Shown here: piece by piece, positions 45,011 through 54,165 of the stretch
How the letters are laid out: each line of letters opens with the position of its first letter
Numbering within the stretch: position 1 is the first letter of the stretch
Assembly (NCBI GenBank): GCA_018673255.1
Contig: JABHDC010000253.1
Span: forward strand, 186,001-250,000
Reading direction: 5' to 3'
Source of the DNA: Gemmatimonadota bacterium
GTDB taxonomy: Bacteria; Latescibacterota; UBA2968; UBA8231
Length of the DNA stretch: 64,000 nt
The notes under the pieces: model-generated
The model's input: only the letters and a program-made list of their open reading frames with translations
Databases searched by the model: none
What the model was told of the DNA's origin: nothing
Translations under genes and position numbers: made by a program

Positions 45011-45694
45011 CTACTTGGCCAGTTCGCCGCGGATCTCCTCGATCCAGGTCACGGTCTGCCGCACGTGTTTGGTCAGCGACGCGTAATCCTTGTTGGCCAC
45101 CACGTCCTTCGTGACCAGATTCGAGCCAATACCCACGCAGGCGACGCCGGCGGTGAACCACGCTTCAAGACTTTCACGTGTCGCACTCACGCCACCGGTG
45201 GGCATGATCCGCGTCCATGGGCAGGGCCCCAGGACTGATTTCACGAATCCCGGGCCGCCGACTTCGCCACCGGGGAAGACTTTGCAGATCTCGACGCCGA
45301 GTTCCTCGGCCTGGGCAATCTCGGATGCAGAGCCGCAACCGGGAGAGTAGGGCACCTTGCGACGATTGCAGACCTTGGCCACTTCCGGATTCAGCAGAGG
45401 GCCGACGACGAAGTTGGCACCGCTGGAGATGTAGATCCCGGCCGTGGGTGCGTCGACGATGGATCCCACGCCGAGAATGATGTCGAGATCGTTGTCGAGG
45501 ATGTGCTCCGTGGCCTCGACGAAGACCTTCCACGCCAGATCGCCGCGATTGGTGAACTCGACGCAGCGGGCGCCCCCTTCGGCGCAGGCCTTGATGACAT
45601 CGATCGTCGTCTGCGGATCCTTGTGGTAGAACACGGGCACGACGCCCACGTCGACGATCGAATTCAGGACGGTCATACGGTCGTACTTAGCCAT
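45011..45694 (-). CDS. KDPG/2-keto-3-deoxy-sugar-acid aldolase family
   Basis: A 227-residue class I aldolase (Eda type). VGVVPVFYHKDPQTTIDVIK and GGARCVEFTNRGD hold the active-site Glu (VEFTNR, the usual 'xEITxR'), and VEICKVFPGGEVGGPGFVKS carries the Schiff-base Lys in the CKVFPG segment. It splits KDPG or a related 2-keto-3-deoxy acid, the product of the dehydratases in this window. The ATG at 45,694 fits; an upstream open frame does not. A strong terminator follows. Confidence 0.9.
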   Translation of the reverse strand: MAKYDRMTVLNSIVDVGVVPVFYHKDPQTTIDVIKACAEGGARCVEFTNRGDLAWKVFVEATEHILDNDLDIILGVGSIVDAPTAGIYISSGANFVVGPLLNPEVAKVCNRRKVPYSPGCGSASEIAQAEELGVEICKVFPGGEVGGPGFVKSVLGPCPWTRIMPTGGVSATRESLEAWFTAGVACVGIGSNLVTKDVVANKDYASLTKHVRQTVTWIEEIRGELAK

Positions 45695-45770
45695 GAACTT
45701 TCGTTCCCTTCGCTCATCTGGTAGGTAGTTGGGCACTCACAGGTTAATAGGTCCGCCACGTCACCAAGTG

Positions 45771-46541
45771 TCAACTCCCCGGGAAAGCGAATGGCGCGTC
45801 CGTCACCGGATAGTGATGGTGGCGATCCTCGCCCTTCACCAGGATTGGGCGCCATTTGTGGCCCAGGGAATTCGTCTTCGCCTGCCGCGCCTGGGGCGGG
45901 ATGAAGCGGACCGTCAGGCCGCAGCGGCGCCTGTCGGATCGATTCGGACGGCTTGCGTGGAACAATTGCCCCTCGTGGATCGATGCCTGCCCCGCCTTGA
46001 GTTCTATCGGAACGGCCTTGCTCTGATCGACAAGTTCGTCGGGGATCTCCTGATTGATGCTGAGCAGATTCTGGCCCGATTCCGACGTGCCGTGCGTGGC
46101 GATGCCCTCCCGCTGCGAACCGGGAATCACCTCCATGCAGCCATTGGCCAGATCCGCATCGTCCACGGCGATCCATGCCGTATGCGCCTCGGGTGGCTCG
46201 AGACCCCAGTAGGTGATGTCCTGATGCCAGGCGACGAATTTCTCGTTGTCCGGTTCCGGATACTTGCAGAAGAAGTGTGTCGACAGCAGCATGATATCCT
46301 CACCCATGCAGGCACAGATCGCGTCGATGACACGGGGATCCGTCGACATCTGCCAGATGAATTCCTCGTCCATGTGTCGTCCCTGCAGGCCGATGGCGCA
46401 TTGTTCCTTGCCTTCGCTCGCCTCGAGTGCGTCGAAGCTGGCGCGGAAGCCGTCCATCTCGGTGGACGTGAACAGGTCGAGGCGGGTCACATACCCGTCG
46501 CGTGCATACGCAGCGGTCAGATCCTGAGGGGCAACGGTCAT
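45771..46541 (-). CDS. Phytanoyl-CoA dioxygenase family protein (PhyH, 2)
   Basis: A 256-residue Fe(II)/2-oxoglutarate oxygenase. KFVAWHQDITYWGLEPP has the HxD ligands, and LFHASRPNRSDRRRCGLTVR the distal His and the Arg that binds 2-oxoglutarate. WIAVDDADLANGCMEVIPGS is the usual PhyH inner strand. Its nearest plus or minus neighbours are an aldolase and a NIPSNAP protein. Substrate unknown; like the others it may hydroxylate a sugar-like or lipid metabolite. Confidence 0.92.
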   Translation of the reverse strand: MTVAPQDLTAAYARDGYVTRLDLFTSTEMDGFRASFDALEASEGKEQCAIGLQGRHMDEEFIWQMSTDPRVIDAICACMGEDIMLLSTHFFCKYPEPDNEKFVAWHQDITYWGLEPPEAHTAWIAVDDADLANGCMEVIPGSQREGIATHGTSESGQNLLSINQEIPDELVDQSKAVPIELKAGQASIHEGQLFHASRPNRSDRRRCGLTVRFIPPQARQAKTNSLGHKWRPILVKGEDRHHHYPVTDAPFAFPGS

Positions 46542-46646
46542 TGTCAGACTCCTGGGTGGCGAGATCGGCAGAACGCCGGAGTTCAGAGCGCTGGAGTATA
46601 GCCGCGGTGTGGCAGGGCCGCCAACACCGCAATGAGAACGGATGGG

Positions 46647-46970
46647 CTACTTCATCGGTGAGAAGTCAGTCGCCACCATCGACTTCTCGATCACTTCGTC
46701 GACGATGGCACCATTTGCCTCAGTCACCCGCCGCGTCTCCAGCCACTCCTCGTCGGCACGGAAGGCAGCCCAGCCCTGCTGTGACGCCTCGGCGGAGTCC
46801 CAGCGCAGTAGATAGATCATTTCGCGTTCGGTCGGGTCATCCACCGTCCAGAAGCCGACGACGTCGAATCCGTGGCGGGCGAAGATGCCGAGGGTCTTGG
46901 AGCGGAAACGCTCGAGAATATCGGGCATGCGGCCCGGCGGGATCAGGTAGGTGCGCAGTTCGTAGATCAT
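46647..46970 (-). CDS. NIPSNAP family protein
   Basis: A 107-residue dimeric alpha-beta barrel protein. MIYELRTYLIPPGRMPDIL, the regular start of NIPSNAP proteins, then FWTVDDPTEREMIYLLRWDS and AFRADEEW, the family's typical strand-helix-strand. ATG 46,970 is the start; 23 extra upstream codons show no homology. It lies 105 bases upstream of the PhyH gene start and may be co-transcribed. Function in bacteria is not settled. Confidence 0.9.
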   Translation of the reverse strand: MIYELRTYLIPPGRMPDILERFRSKTLGIFARHGFDVVGFWTVDDPTEREMIYLLRWDSAEASQQGWAAFRADEEWLETRRVTEANGAIVDEVIEKSMVATDFSPMK

Positions 46971-47111
46971 GTCGATACCCGGGAAATGGGGGAAGACGGA
47001 GTAGGACATGAAAACTCGCGTCCAACACGGATGAGTCAAGGCGCTGGAGGTCAGGGGGCACCTCGGCTACTTTCCAGAAAGCATCCAACCCCAAGCCGAA
47101 GGATGAACCCC

Positions 47112-48362
47112 ATGTCGGATGAATCGTATATCGTCAACGAAGAGCTGCTCGACGGATGCGAACCCTTCGATACGGAGGAAGCGCGCGCGGAACTTCGCCA
47201 GTTCTTCAAATTCGACGAACGCCGGATCCTCTTCGGTCATGGCGCCCTGCAGGCACTGCCCGACGAATGCGAACGACTCGGTGCCCGTCGCGTCTATCTC
47301 GTGCGAGACCCGGCGCTGGATGATCTGAGCCAGCATGTGGAAGGTGAACTTGCCGACGCGCAGATCGGGGTGGTTGCCATCGACACGGCCGTCGTGGCCA
47401 ACCCGACGGTAGAGGGTGTGGATGCGCTGGCGGCACGCCTGAGCTCGGCGCCGAGCTTCGATGTCGTGGTTGCCCTGGGCGGCGGTTCCACGATGGACAG
47501 TTGCAAGGTGGCCGTCACGCTCGCGGCCAATGGCGGGTCAGCCTCCGACTACTTCGGCTTCGATCAATTTGAGAAGGCCGCCTCGTGGCCGCTCATCTGC
47601 CTGCCCACCACAGCAGGAACTGGCGCCGAAGCCAGTCGGGTCTCGGTCGTGGCCACAGACCAGGGCAAGCAGGCGATCTATGACGATCACATCCTGCCGG
47701 GGACGGCCATCGTTGATCCTGAGTTGACGATGAACATGCCGCACGTGCTCACAGCGACTACCGGGCTGGACGCGATTGGCCACGCGCTGGAGTGCACGGC
47801 ATCGAAGAAGAGCAATGCCCTGGCTGATGCAGTCGCGCGGGCCTCGTTGCAGGCCGGATTGCCATACTTCGAGCGCGCTGTAACGGATGGTGCCCTCGAT
47901 GCGGCGGCTCGCCGACAGATGTCCCGTTGCAGCATTCTGGCCGGTCTGCTCCTGGGGCCGATCAACACCGGTGCGGCCCACGCACTGGGTTACAGCATTG
48001 AGAAGCTTTCATTTCTGCGGGGGCATCCTGTACCGCACGGCACGGCCGTGGCCCTCGTCCTGCCTGGTGTGATGCTGCACAATGCACCGGTGGCAGCAGA
48101 GAAGTATTACTACGCCGCTGGCGTGGCTGGCATCGATCTGGGCGGCGCAAGTCAGGAAGAAGGTGTGGGGCGAATTGTGGCCTGGATCGACGATCTGCGT
48201 CGACGCCACACGCCCTATGGCTGTCTGGGGGATGCGGGACTGACTTCGGCGGATATCCCGGAGATGATACAGATCAGCCTGCAGATCCGACGTCTCCTGG
48301 ATCCCAATCCGGTGGAGGTCACCGAAGCGGACGCCGAACGAATCTACCGAGGGGTTCTATAG
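47112..48362 (+). CDS. Iron-containing alcohol dehydrogenase
   Basis: A 416-residue group III dehydrogenase. VVALGGGSTMDSCKV is the NAD loop, LICLPTTAGTGAEASRVSV the substrate/cofactor strand, TGLDAIGHALECTASKK and FLRGHPVPHGTAVALVLPGV carry the Asp/His metal ligands. The ATG 47,112 is eight bases after a GAAGGA; an ATG at 47,103 is also in frame. It could reduce a lactaldehyde- or tartronate-semialdehyde-type product of the sugar-acid pathways; the substrate is inferred. Confidence 0.93.
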   Translation: MSDESYIVNEELLDGCEPFDTEEARAELRQFFKFDERRILFGHGALQALPDECERLGARRVYLVRDPALDDLSQHVEGELADAQIGVVAIDTAVVANPTVEGVDALAARLSSAPSFDVVVALGGGSTMDSCKVAVTLAANGGSASDYFGFDQFEKAASWPLICLPTTAGTGAEASRVSVVATDQGKQAIYDDHILPGTAIVDPELTMNMPHVLTATTGLDAIGHALECTASKKSNALADAVARASLQAGLPYFERAVTDGALDAAARRQMSRCSILAGLLLGPINTGAAHALGYSIEKLSFLRGHPVPHGTAVALVLPGVMLHNAPVAAEKYYYAAGVAGIDLGGASQEEGVGRIVAWIDDLRRRHTPYGCLGDAGLTSADIPEMIQISLQIRRLLDPNPVEVTEADAERIYRGVL

Positions 48363-48367
48363 GGAGC

Positions 48368-49015
48368 TCAAGCCACTGGACCGATGCCGCAGGCCCAACG
48401 AACTGCATTCTCCATCAGGCGCAGGAAATCCAGTTCCCAGAAGTCCCGCTGGTGACCAAGTGAGGTCGTGAAGGCGCGCCCCGTGCGTTCGCAGGTCCAG
48501 GCGACGGGTTCCACATGATCACCTGCCTGGCCGTGGAGCAGGACGCTGGCATCCTCGGCAAGTGGCGTGTTCCGGTAGAGTGCGCCGTAGGCGGGGAAGG
48601 GCTCGATCTCATCGAGGATGTCATGCTCGCAGTCAGGGGCCAGCTGCACTGCCGTTTCCTGCCCCGCCTCGAGGTGTCCGTCGTAGTTCCCGCCGAGAAT
48701 CTCGTGGTCGAGTTCGAGCCAGTGTTGGAAGGCATGGCTGGCCGTGCGGATGCCGATCAGTGGACGCCCGGCGCGGCAGTAGCGCTGAAATCGTTCCAAC
48801 TCCACCCCCTTCGTTTCCAGGCGTCGCGCGAAGAGGACGACGGCGTCAGCGTCCTCAATGGGTGCGAGGGATACGTCATCGGTCTCAGTGCAGAATGTGA
48901 CGAGATCGCACGTGACGGGTGCATTGACGTGCAGGTAGTCCCGCAGGATGACGAGGGATTCTTCCGAGTCGTATTCAAAGGACCCCGAGATCAGCACGAT
49001 CCGGCGATCGCTCAC
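48368..49015 (-). CDS. ThuA-domain protein (class I glutamine-amidotransferase-like fold)
   Basis: A 215-residue ThuA-type protein. IVLISGSFEYDSEESLVILR, then DADAVVLFARRLE and the GIRTASHAFQHW segment are characteristic of ThuA/trehalose-utilization proteins, which lack the glutaminase Cys and are thought to act on sugar derivatives. It overlaps the PhyH gene start by four bases (PhyH stop at 49,012), so they are translated together, which suggests a joint sugar-related reaction. The ATG is at 49,015. Confidence 0.88.
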   Translation of the reverse strand: MSDRRIVLISGSFEYDSEESLVILRDYLHVNAPVTCDLVTFCTETDDVSLAPIEDADAVVLFARRLETKGVELERFQRYCRAGRPLIGIRTASHAFQHWLELDHEILGGNYDGHLEAGQETAVQLAPDCEHDILDEIEPFPAYGALYRNTPLAEDASVLLHGQAGDHVEPVAWTCERTGRAFTTSLGHQRDFWELDFLRLMENAVRWACGIGPVA

Positions 49016-49965
49016 GCGTCCACCTGCATGGGCGTCGTTGTCGTGGGGCGCGGCGAGCGTCGAGGACGCGTCTGCGCCGGTGTTTCAGCCAGTGCCTTCT
49101 CCCAGCGGCCGCACCAGGTGGCATAGTCCTCAGAAACCGCGGATGGGTCGTGCCGGCTGCGAACGGTGAAATCCGGATAGAAACCACGTCCCGTGGGCGT
49201 GCCGACGGGTTGATATCGCAGATCCAGACTCCAGCGGATATCCTGGGTCCGGTTGGGGGTCGATTGGTGTGGTGTCAGCTTGTGCATGAGCAGCACGTCA
49301 CCGGCGGCCATGGGCAAGGTGATCACCTCCCCTTCGGGCAGCCCATCCTCGTCGATGCCGAATCCACTGCCCCAGTAGACCAGACCCGTGGCCGGTACAT
49401 CCCGGATCAGCTGAATGCAGCCATTCTCCGGTGTCGCATCGACGAGGGGAACCCAGACGGTCAGAATGGGTACGGGGTCGGCATCTTCCAGGTGGACCTG
49501 CGCGTCCTGATGCCAGGGCGCCACATTCTCTGCCACGTGACGAGACCAGCGTTCGTGTTCTTCGGCCGTACCGGCGGGGAATCGCTGTTTCAGATCCTCC
49601 GGTAACTTGGCGCGGCTGTGTTGGATGGGGCTACAGAGAATCTCAGGGCCAACGATGGGCTCGATCAGGTCGAGCAATCGATCGTTCTGCAGAAAATCGA
49701 AGACGGCCTCGAGGCGGCAGTCCATGAGATCGACATGCTCGTAGATGGAGAAATCGTGCTCGCAGATCCGCGCCAGGCGCCGTTCGAAGGGTTCATCGGC
49801 AAAGGTCTGCGGCAGGCGCCCCAGAGTGTGGAGGTGCTGCGCCTCTTCGTCGATCCAGGCGCTGAAGCCGTCGCGCACCGGCGCCAGGTCACCTTCCATC
49901 AGCGCACCCTGAGCCACGACAAAGCCGTGTTCATGGAAGTGTTGAATCTGCTCAGCGGTCAGCAT
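49012..49965 (-). CDS. Phytanoyl-CoA dioxygenase family protein (PhyH, 3)
   Basis: A 317-residue Fe(II)/2-oxoglutarate oxygenase. HFHEHGFVVAQGAL is the typical N-terminal, APWHQDAQVHLEDADPVPIL has HxD and KLTPHQSTPNRTQDIRWSLD has the distal His and 2-oxoglutarate Arg. The last 25 residues (TRPRRSPRPTTTTP) are low complexity. It is translationally coupled to the ThuA gene. I use ATG 49,965, five codons inside the open frame, because LTAEQIQHFHEHG starts there. Confidence 0.92.
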   Translation of the reverse strand: MLTAEQIQHFHEHGFVVAQGALMEGDLAPVRDGFSAWIDEEAQHLHTLGRLPQTFADEPFERRLARICEHDFSIYEHVDLMDCRLEAVFDFLQNDRLLDLIEPIVGPEILCSPIQHSRAKLPEDLKQRFPAGTAEEHERWSRHVAENVAPWHQDAQVHLEDADPVPILTVWVPLVDATPENGCIQLIRDVPATGLVYWGSGFGIDEDGLPEGEVITLPMAAGDVLLMHKLTPHQSTPNRTQDIRWSLDLRYQPVGTPTGRGFYPDFTVRSRHDPSAVSEDYATWCGRWEKALAETPAQTRPRRSPRPTTTTPMQVDA

Positions 49966-50058
49966 GCCTCGATCTCTCATCAGCAGCCACCGAGCCGCAG
50001 GGCACCGACATGAGGTGCCATCGGGCAGCGTCCGCGAGCCAAACCCACCCCGGGCTCT

Positions 50059-51855
50059 TCAGCCGCCACTGCGCATCTGGGCCAACTGGCGCCTGGCGGC
50101 GTCACCACCAGGACCATCGCCATACGCGCGCACATAGCTCGACAGGATCTGCACGGCCGCCTCGGTGCCCTCCAGTTCGCGGACCACGTGGGCCCAATCG
50201 AAGTAGATAGGGAAGAAGCCGGGAGACAGAGACGCTGCGGTCTCGTAGTTCTCGATGGCACCCTCCAGAGCAGCCTGAAGAGCGTCGTCATCGCCGGCAT
50301 CGCGTGCGTCCTGTGCGACCAGATACTGTTGGCAGAGCCCGTGGTAGAGGTACCCTTCGCGTTCGTCCGGATACAGTTCCATGGCCAGGTTATACTTCGA
50401 GCAGCAGCCTTCGGCATCGCCGGCACCCCAACGGGTATTGCCCTGGAAGATGAGGGCTTCGAGGCGTGTGCTTTCCACCAGGCGATCGTCCGCATGCTGG
50501 AGGGCAAGGTTGAAGTAGTGCCCGGAAAGCGAATCCTGTTTGTCGAAGGACAGGGCGCACGCAGTGATCGAGTAGGCCAGGGCGAATCCGGTGTCGATCT
50601 GTGTCGCCTTGATCAACTCTGATGCACCCTCTTCCAGGAATCCGGCGTAGGCCAGGTCGTGGCCCCGCACGAAGTGGGCATAGGCATCCAGATTGTGCGT
50701 CGTCATGTCGCCGGCCCGGGCAATGCGGAAGTCATCCATCTCGAATTCGAAGACATCGGCCAGTCGCTGCTGGAAGGCGGTACAGGCCGAATCGACCAGC
50801 GCCAACAGCTGGTTATCGTTATCGGCGGTCCAGGAACGGCGCACGAGCACTTTGCCTTCACCGGCCAGATCGTAGAGTGAGGCGGTGAAATGGAGTTGCT
50901 CACCCCGTCGTGTGAGCTGGCCCGTTGCGGCGAGACGGATGTCGATGGCAGAGGTGAGTGAGGCGATCGATGCCAGGTCCGAGGCGCCGTCGTCAAGTCC
51001 CAGTTCCCGCCGGGCCCGTGCCACGCGCAGGGGACTGACGAGACGAATGGGCTGGAATTCATAGAAATACTGTTCGATGGCGTCGTGGGCGATTCTGCCC
51101 AGATACGCATCGTCGTCTCCCGTGCGGTCCTCAATGCCCATCACGGCCATCGCAGGGCGCTGGGCGAGGGGATCCTCGGTGCCGGGATTCGAGTGGAAGA
51201 TGATGACGGCAGCGGCGGCGATGACGGCGATCGCGCCAACCGCATAGCCGATCCGCGCGCCCTTGTTTGAGCCGGCTGCGGCCGGTGATCGCGGGGGCTG
51301 GGCATCGGCCTCTGACTGGCGCGCCGGATCCCACAGCAATTCGTAGATGTGAATGGGACGGGAGATATTCTTGAGGTCTCGCACGCCGACGTCGCGGTAG
51401 CCGAAGGGCACACGATCATAGGTGATGGAGAACACGTCATGGGAGACGAAGACCTCGCCGCCACTGGCCTGTGCTTCGACACGACTGGCGACATTCACAC
51501 CGTCACCAAGGACATCACGTCCTCCAGCCGGATCGTCGGTGAAGACGACATCACCCGCATGGATGCCGATCCGAACGTGCAACTGCCGCTCTTCCGGCAG
51601 TCCTTCGTTGCGGACGGCCAGGGCCTGCTGGATCCCGGCGGAGGCGGCGACGGCGGCGCCGGCCGATTCGAAGGATGCCAGAAAACTGTCGCCCGCGGTC
51701 TTCAGGGTCTGCCCGCCCTTACCGTCGATGAGCTGTCCGACGATTCGGTTGTGCTCCTCGAGTAGTTCGAGGGCCAGACGTTCATCGGTCTGCACCATGC
51801 GGCTGTAGCCGACGATATCGGTGAAGACGATGACGGCGAGACGTCTCTCTTCCAT
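50059..51855 (-). CDS. Membrane-anchored class III adenylate/guanylate cyclase with TPR-like C-half
   Basis: A 598-residue protein. The N-terminal cyclase domain (about 1-180) has VIVFTDIVGYSRMVQTDE and TLKTAGDSFLASFESA for the metal aspartates, and DVLGDGVNVASRVEAQASGG for the transition-state Asn and Arg, so it is probably active. One transmembrane helix at about 205-224 (IGYAVGAIAVIAAAAVIIFH) follows, then a C-half with FlgO/TolB-like and helical-repeat segments. This is the common 'AraC-like pH2 cyclase with TPR' layout of environmental bacteria. Effector protein not nearby. Confidence 0.92.
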   Translation of the reverse strand: MEERRLAVIVFTDIVGYSRMVQTDERLALELLEEHNRIVGQLIDGKGGQTLKTAGDSFLASFESAGAAVAASAGIQQALAVRNEGLPEERQLHVRIGIHAGDVVFTDDPAGGRDVLGDGVNVASRVEAQASGGEVFVSHDVFSITYDRVPFGYRDVGVRDLKNISRPIHIYELLWDPARQSEADAQPPRSPAAAGSNKGARIGYAVGAIAVIAAAAVIIFHSNPGTEDPLAQRPAMAVMGIEDRTGDDDAYLGRIAHDAIEQYFYEFQPIRLVSPLRVARARRELGLDDGASDLASIASLTSAIDIRLAATGQLTRRGEQLHFTASLYDLAGEGKVLVRRSWTADNDNQLLALVDSACTAFQQRLADVFEFEMDDFRIARAGDMTTHNLDAYAHFVRGHDLAYAGFLEEGASELIKATQIDTGFALAYSITACALSFDKQDSLSGHYFNLALQHADDRLVESTRLEALIFQGNTRWGAGDAEGCCSKYNLAMELYPDEREGYLYHGLCQQYLVAQDARDAGDDDALQAALEGAIENYETAASLSPGFFPIYFDWAHVVRELEGTEAAVQILSSYVRAYGDGPGGDAARRQLAQMRSGG

Positions 51856-51867
51856 GCGGTATTTGCT

Positions 51868-53118
51868 CTATTGCGTCTGGTTCCACGCGGCGTCAGTGAA
51901 GTCACTCGACGCGCCCGGTTCCTGCGGTGTGTGGTAGACCCCGTCAGACACCTCGGCCGGATGCCGGAAGTGTTGGCGCAGATGCGGGATATACTCGAGG
52001 AAGATCTCCGGATGTCCCATGGCGATGTGATTCACCAGCACCAGGTGTTGGTGAATCTGGCCCATGTCGCCCACGTGGGGGACGACGGGGATGTCGAACT
52101 TGCGAGCCAGCAGACTCACCGTCAGAAATTCGCTGATCCCGGCGACACGCACACAATCCACCTGAATGAAGCCGGCGGCCTTCTCCTGAAGATAGTTCTT
52201 GAAGAGCACGCGGTTGGGAACATGTTCACCAAGGGCCAATGGAATGGGCGAAATCGCCTGGGCAAGTGTCCGATGGCCGATGACATCGTCCGGGTGGGTG
52301 GGTTCCTCAACCCAGAAAGGATTCATCGGCGCCAGCCGCTGGCACATGTCGATTGCCTGAGGCACCGTCCACTGCTGATTCACATCCACCATGAGACGCA
52401 CGTCGTCACCCACGGTGTCACGGATCAGGGCCGCTCGCCGTACGTCGCGCTCCGGTTCGATGGAACCCACCTTGAGCTTGAGTGCATCGAATCCTGCCGC
52501 CACGGCTTCGCCAGCCCGCCGCCGCACTTCTTCATCCGGGTAGTGGAACCAGCCTACGGATGTGTCATATCCAGGGTATCCGCGCTCGATGACCCCCTCC
52601 CGCTCACCGCGGGTAGGCTCCTGGCCACGTAACAGCGTCAGGACGTCCTCGGCGGTGAGAGCATCTTCGAGATAGCTCAGATCCAGTGTCGCCAGCAGGG
52701 CTTCGGGGGACAGATCCAGCAAGAGGCGCCACAGGGGAACACCGCGAGACTTGGCCCACAGGTCGAAGCACGCATTGGTGACGGAGGCGAGGGCCAGATG
52801 GATGACACCCTTGTGCGGTCCGAGCCAACGCAACTGATGATGATCGGCCATCTTCCGCATCAGCGGTCCGAAATCCGCCATGATCTCTTCAATGTCCCGG
52901 CCCACCAGAGGCTGGGCCAGGGCTTCGGCGGCAGCACAGACCCAGTCATTGCCACCACCCAGCGTGAAGGCGAGTCCCGTACCCTGGTGCTTGCCGGTAT
53001 CGAGACAGGTCACGGCATAGGAATACTGGGGTTCGGAGTGGATGGCGTCAGAGCCGGCGCCGCCTTCCAACTCGAAGCGGAGATCGCGACTGCTGACGGA
53101 TTGGATCGAAACGGTCAT
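51868..53118 (-). CDS. L-fuconate dehydratase (FucD-like, enolase superfamily)
   Basis: A 416-residue enolase-superfamily enzyme. AGSDAIHSEPQYSYAVTCLD and GLAFTLGGGNDWVCAAAEAL near the N-terminus are distinctive of the fuconate dehydratase/ENOSF1 group. The catalytic KxK is FDALKLKVGS, the metal ligands are LMVDVNQQW, FWVEEPTHPDD and LALGEHVPN, and the His base is in PHVGDMGQIHQHL. It would convert L-fuconate to 2-keto-3-deoxy-L-fuconate. The cyclase gene ends the transcript after it. Its aldolase or dehydrogenase partner is not adjacent. Confidence 0.9.
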   Translation of the reverse strand: MTVSIQSVSSRDLRFELEGGAGSDAIHSEPQYSYAVTCLDTGKHQGTGLAFTLGGGNDWVCAAAEALAQPLVGRDIEEIMADFGPLMRKMADHHQLRWLGPHKGVIHLALASVTNACFDLWAKSRGVPLWRLLLDLSPEALLATLDLSYLEDALTAEDVLTLLRGQEPTRGEREGVIERGYPGYDTSVGWFHYPDEEVRRRAGEAVAAGFDALKLKVGSIEPERDVRRAALIRDTVGDDVRLMVDVNQQWTVPQAIDMCQRLAPMNPFWVEEPTHPDDVIGHRTLAQAISPIPLALGEHVPNRVLFKNYLQEKAAGFIQVDCVRVAGISEFLTVSLLARKFDIPVVPHVGDMGQIHQHLVLVNHIAMGHPEIFLEYIPHLRQHFRHPAEVSDGVYHTPQEPGASSDFTDAAWNQTQ

Positions 53119-53303
53119 CGGTGTCGTTGGGCCAGTTGCTTAACGGGTGGGATGAATGAGTGTGCGCCGAGTTGGCCAATCTGGTGTTCTTCACCGGGTC
53201 GCGCAACGAATGGACTGGCGGCAGGTGTTGATGGACCCTTCAATACGTGGTCTGCGACGAGGTGAGACCACGCAAGAGATCCCATGTAATGGAGACATGA
53301 GTC

Positions 53304-54146
53304 ATGACACAGCTGCTGCCCACGACGAATGCCGATGAGCGCCCGGTGGTGTCCATGTCGGATGAGCAGAAGTATCGTTTCGACGTGAAGGGGTGGCTCC
53401 TGCTGCCCGGCCTGCTCAGCGAAGAGGAACTTGAGCCGATTCGTGCACATCAGCTGGCATTTCTGAACGATCGGGAGTCGTTGCCGCCTGATCAGCGTGA
53501 TCACCATGGCGGCCCGTCGCAGGTGCTCCTCGACCATCCGGCCGTCGTCGGTGTGCTCAATGAAGTCCTGTCCCAGCAGTCGCTGGCCAGTGAAGAATGC
53601 TACGGCTTCCGGTATGACCATACCTACACCAGCTACCGGGAAGCGGGTCACGACAACTTCAGCCCTCACGGCGGCGGTGGATTCTTCAACTTCGCCGGCA
53701 CCTCACACATCTATCAGATGGTACCGGGTCGTATCCACGCCGGATTGTGTCGTGTTGTCTGGGAGCTGAATGAGGTGCGAGAGGGAGATGGTGGCACGTT
53801 GCTGCTGTCGGGCAGCCACAAGGCAGCCTTTCCTCGCCCTGAAGAGCTCAGTGGCCGAGACAGCGATATCTGGGACACCTATGCGTGCCCCGCCGGCTCG
53901 GTGATGATCTTCACTGAGGCACTGTGTCACTCGGGAACAAAGTGGGTCAATGAAGAATGGCCACGCTTGAGCCTGTTCACCTGCTACAATACGGTGAATG
54001 CCCGCTGGGGCCGCCATCAGCCGCCCTCAGAGGTTCTGGCTGCACTGCCACCCAAGCGGCAGTCCCTCTTCCGGGGGGCCTGGCACGGTATGGGTGAAGT
54101 GCCGGGTGTGAATCGCTACTGGGACGAAGAGAACACGGCCGTCTGA
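53304..54146 (+). CDS. Phytanoyl-CoA dioxygenase family protein (PhyH, 4), altered iron motif
   Basis: A 280-residue PhyH-like protein. The expected HxD is replaced by NFSPHGGGGFFNF, in which the Asp is a Gly; the distal His is in FTEALCHSGTKWV. The fold is otherwise clear (KGWLLLPGLLSEEELEPIR, DGGTLLLSGSHK). If the Asp ligand is truly absent, activity or metal coordination may differ, as in halogenase-type relatives that accept halide in the vacated site; this is inference. A short region of 185 bases lies upstream. Confidence 0.88.
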   Translation: MTQLLPTTNADERPVVSMSDEQKYRFDVKGWLLLPGLLSEEELEPIRAHQLAFLNDRESLPPDQRDHHGGPSQVLLDHPAVVGVLNEVLSQQSLASEECYGFRYDHTYTSYREAGHDNFSPHGGGGFFNFAGTSHIYQMVPGRIHAGLCRVVWELNEVREGDGGTLLLSGSHKAAFPRPEELSGRDSDIWDTYACPAGSVMIFTEALCHSGTKWVNEEWPRLSLFTCYNTVNARWGRHQPPSEVLAALPPKRQSLFRGAWHGMGEVPGVNRYWDEENTAV

Positions 54147-54165
54147 ATCGGGTGGCTCGCCTCGT

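Noticed and set aside
53119..53303. A gene between L-fuconate dehydratase and PhyH 4
   Set aside because: The 185-base gap has only short frames without homology; it is the divergent promoter region.
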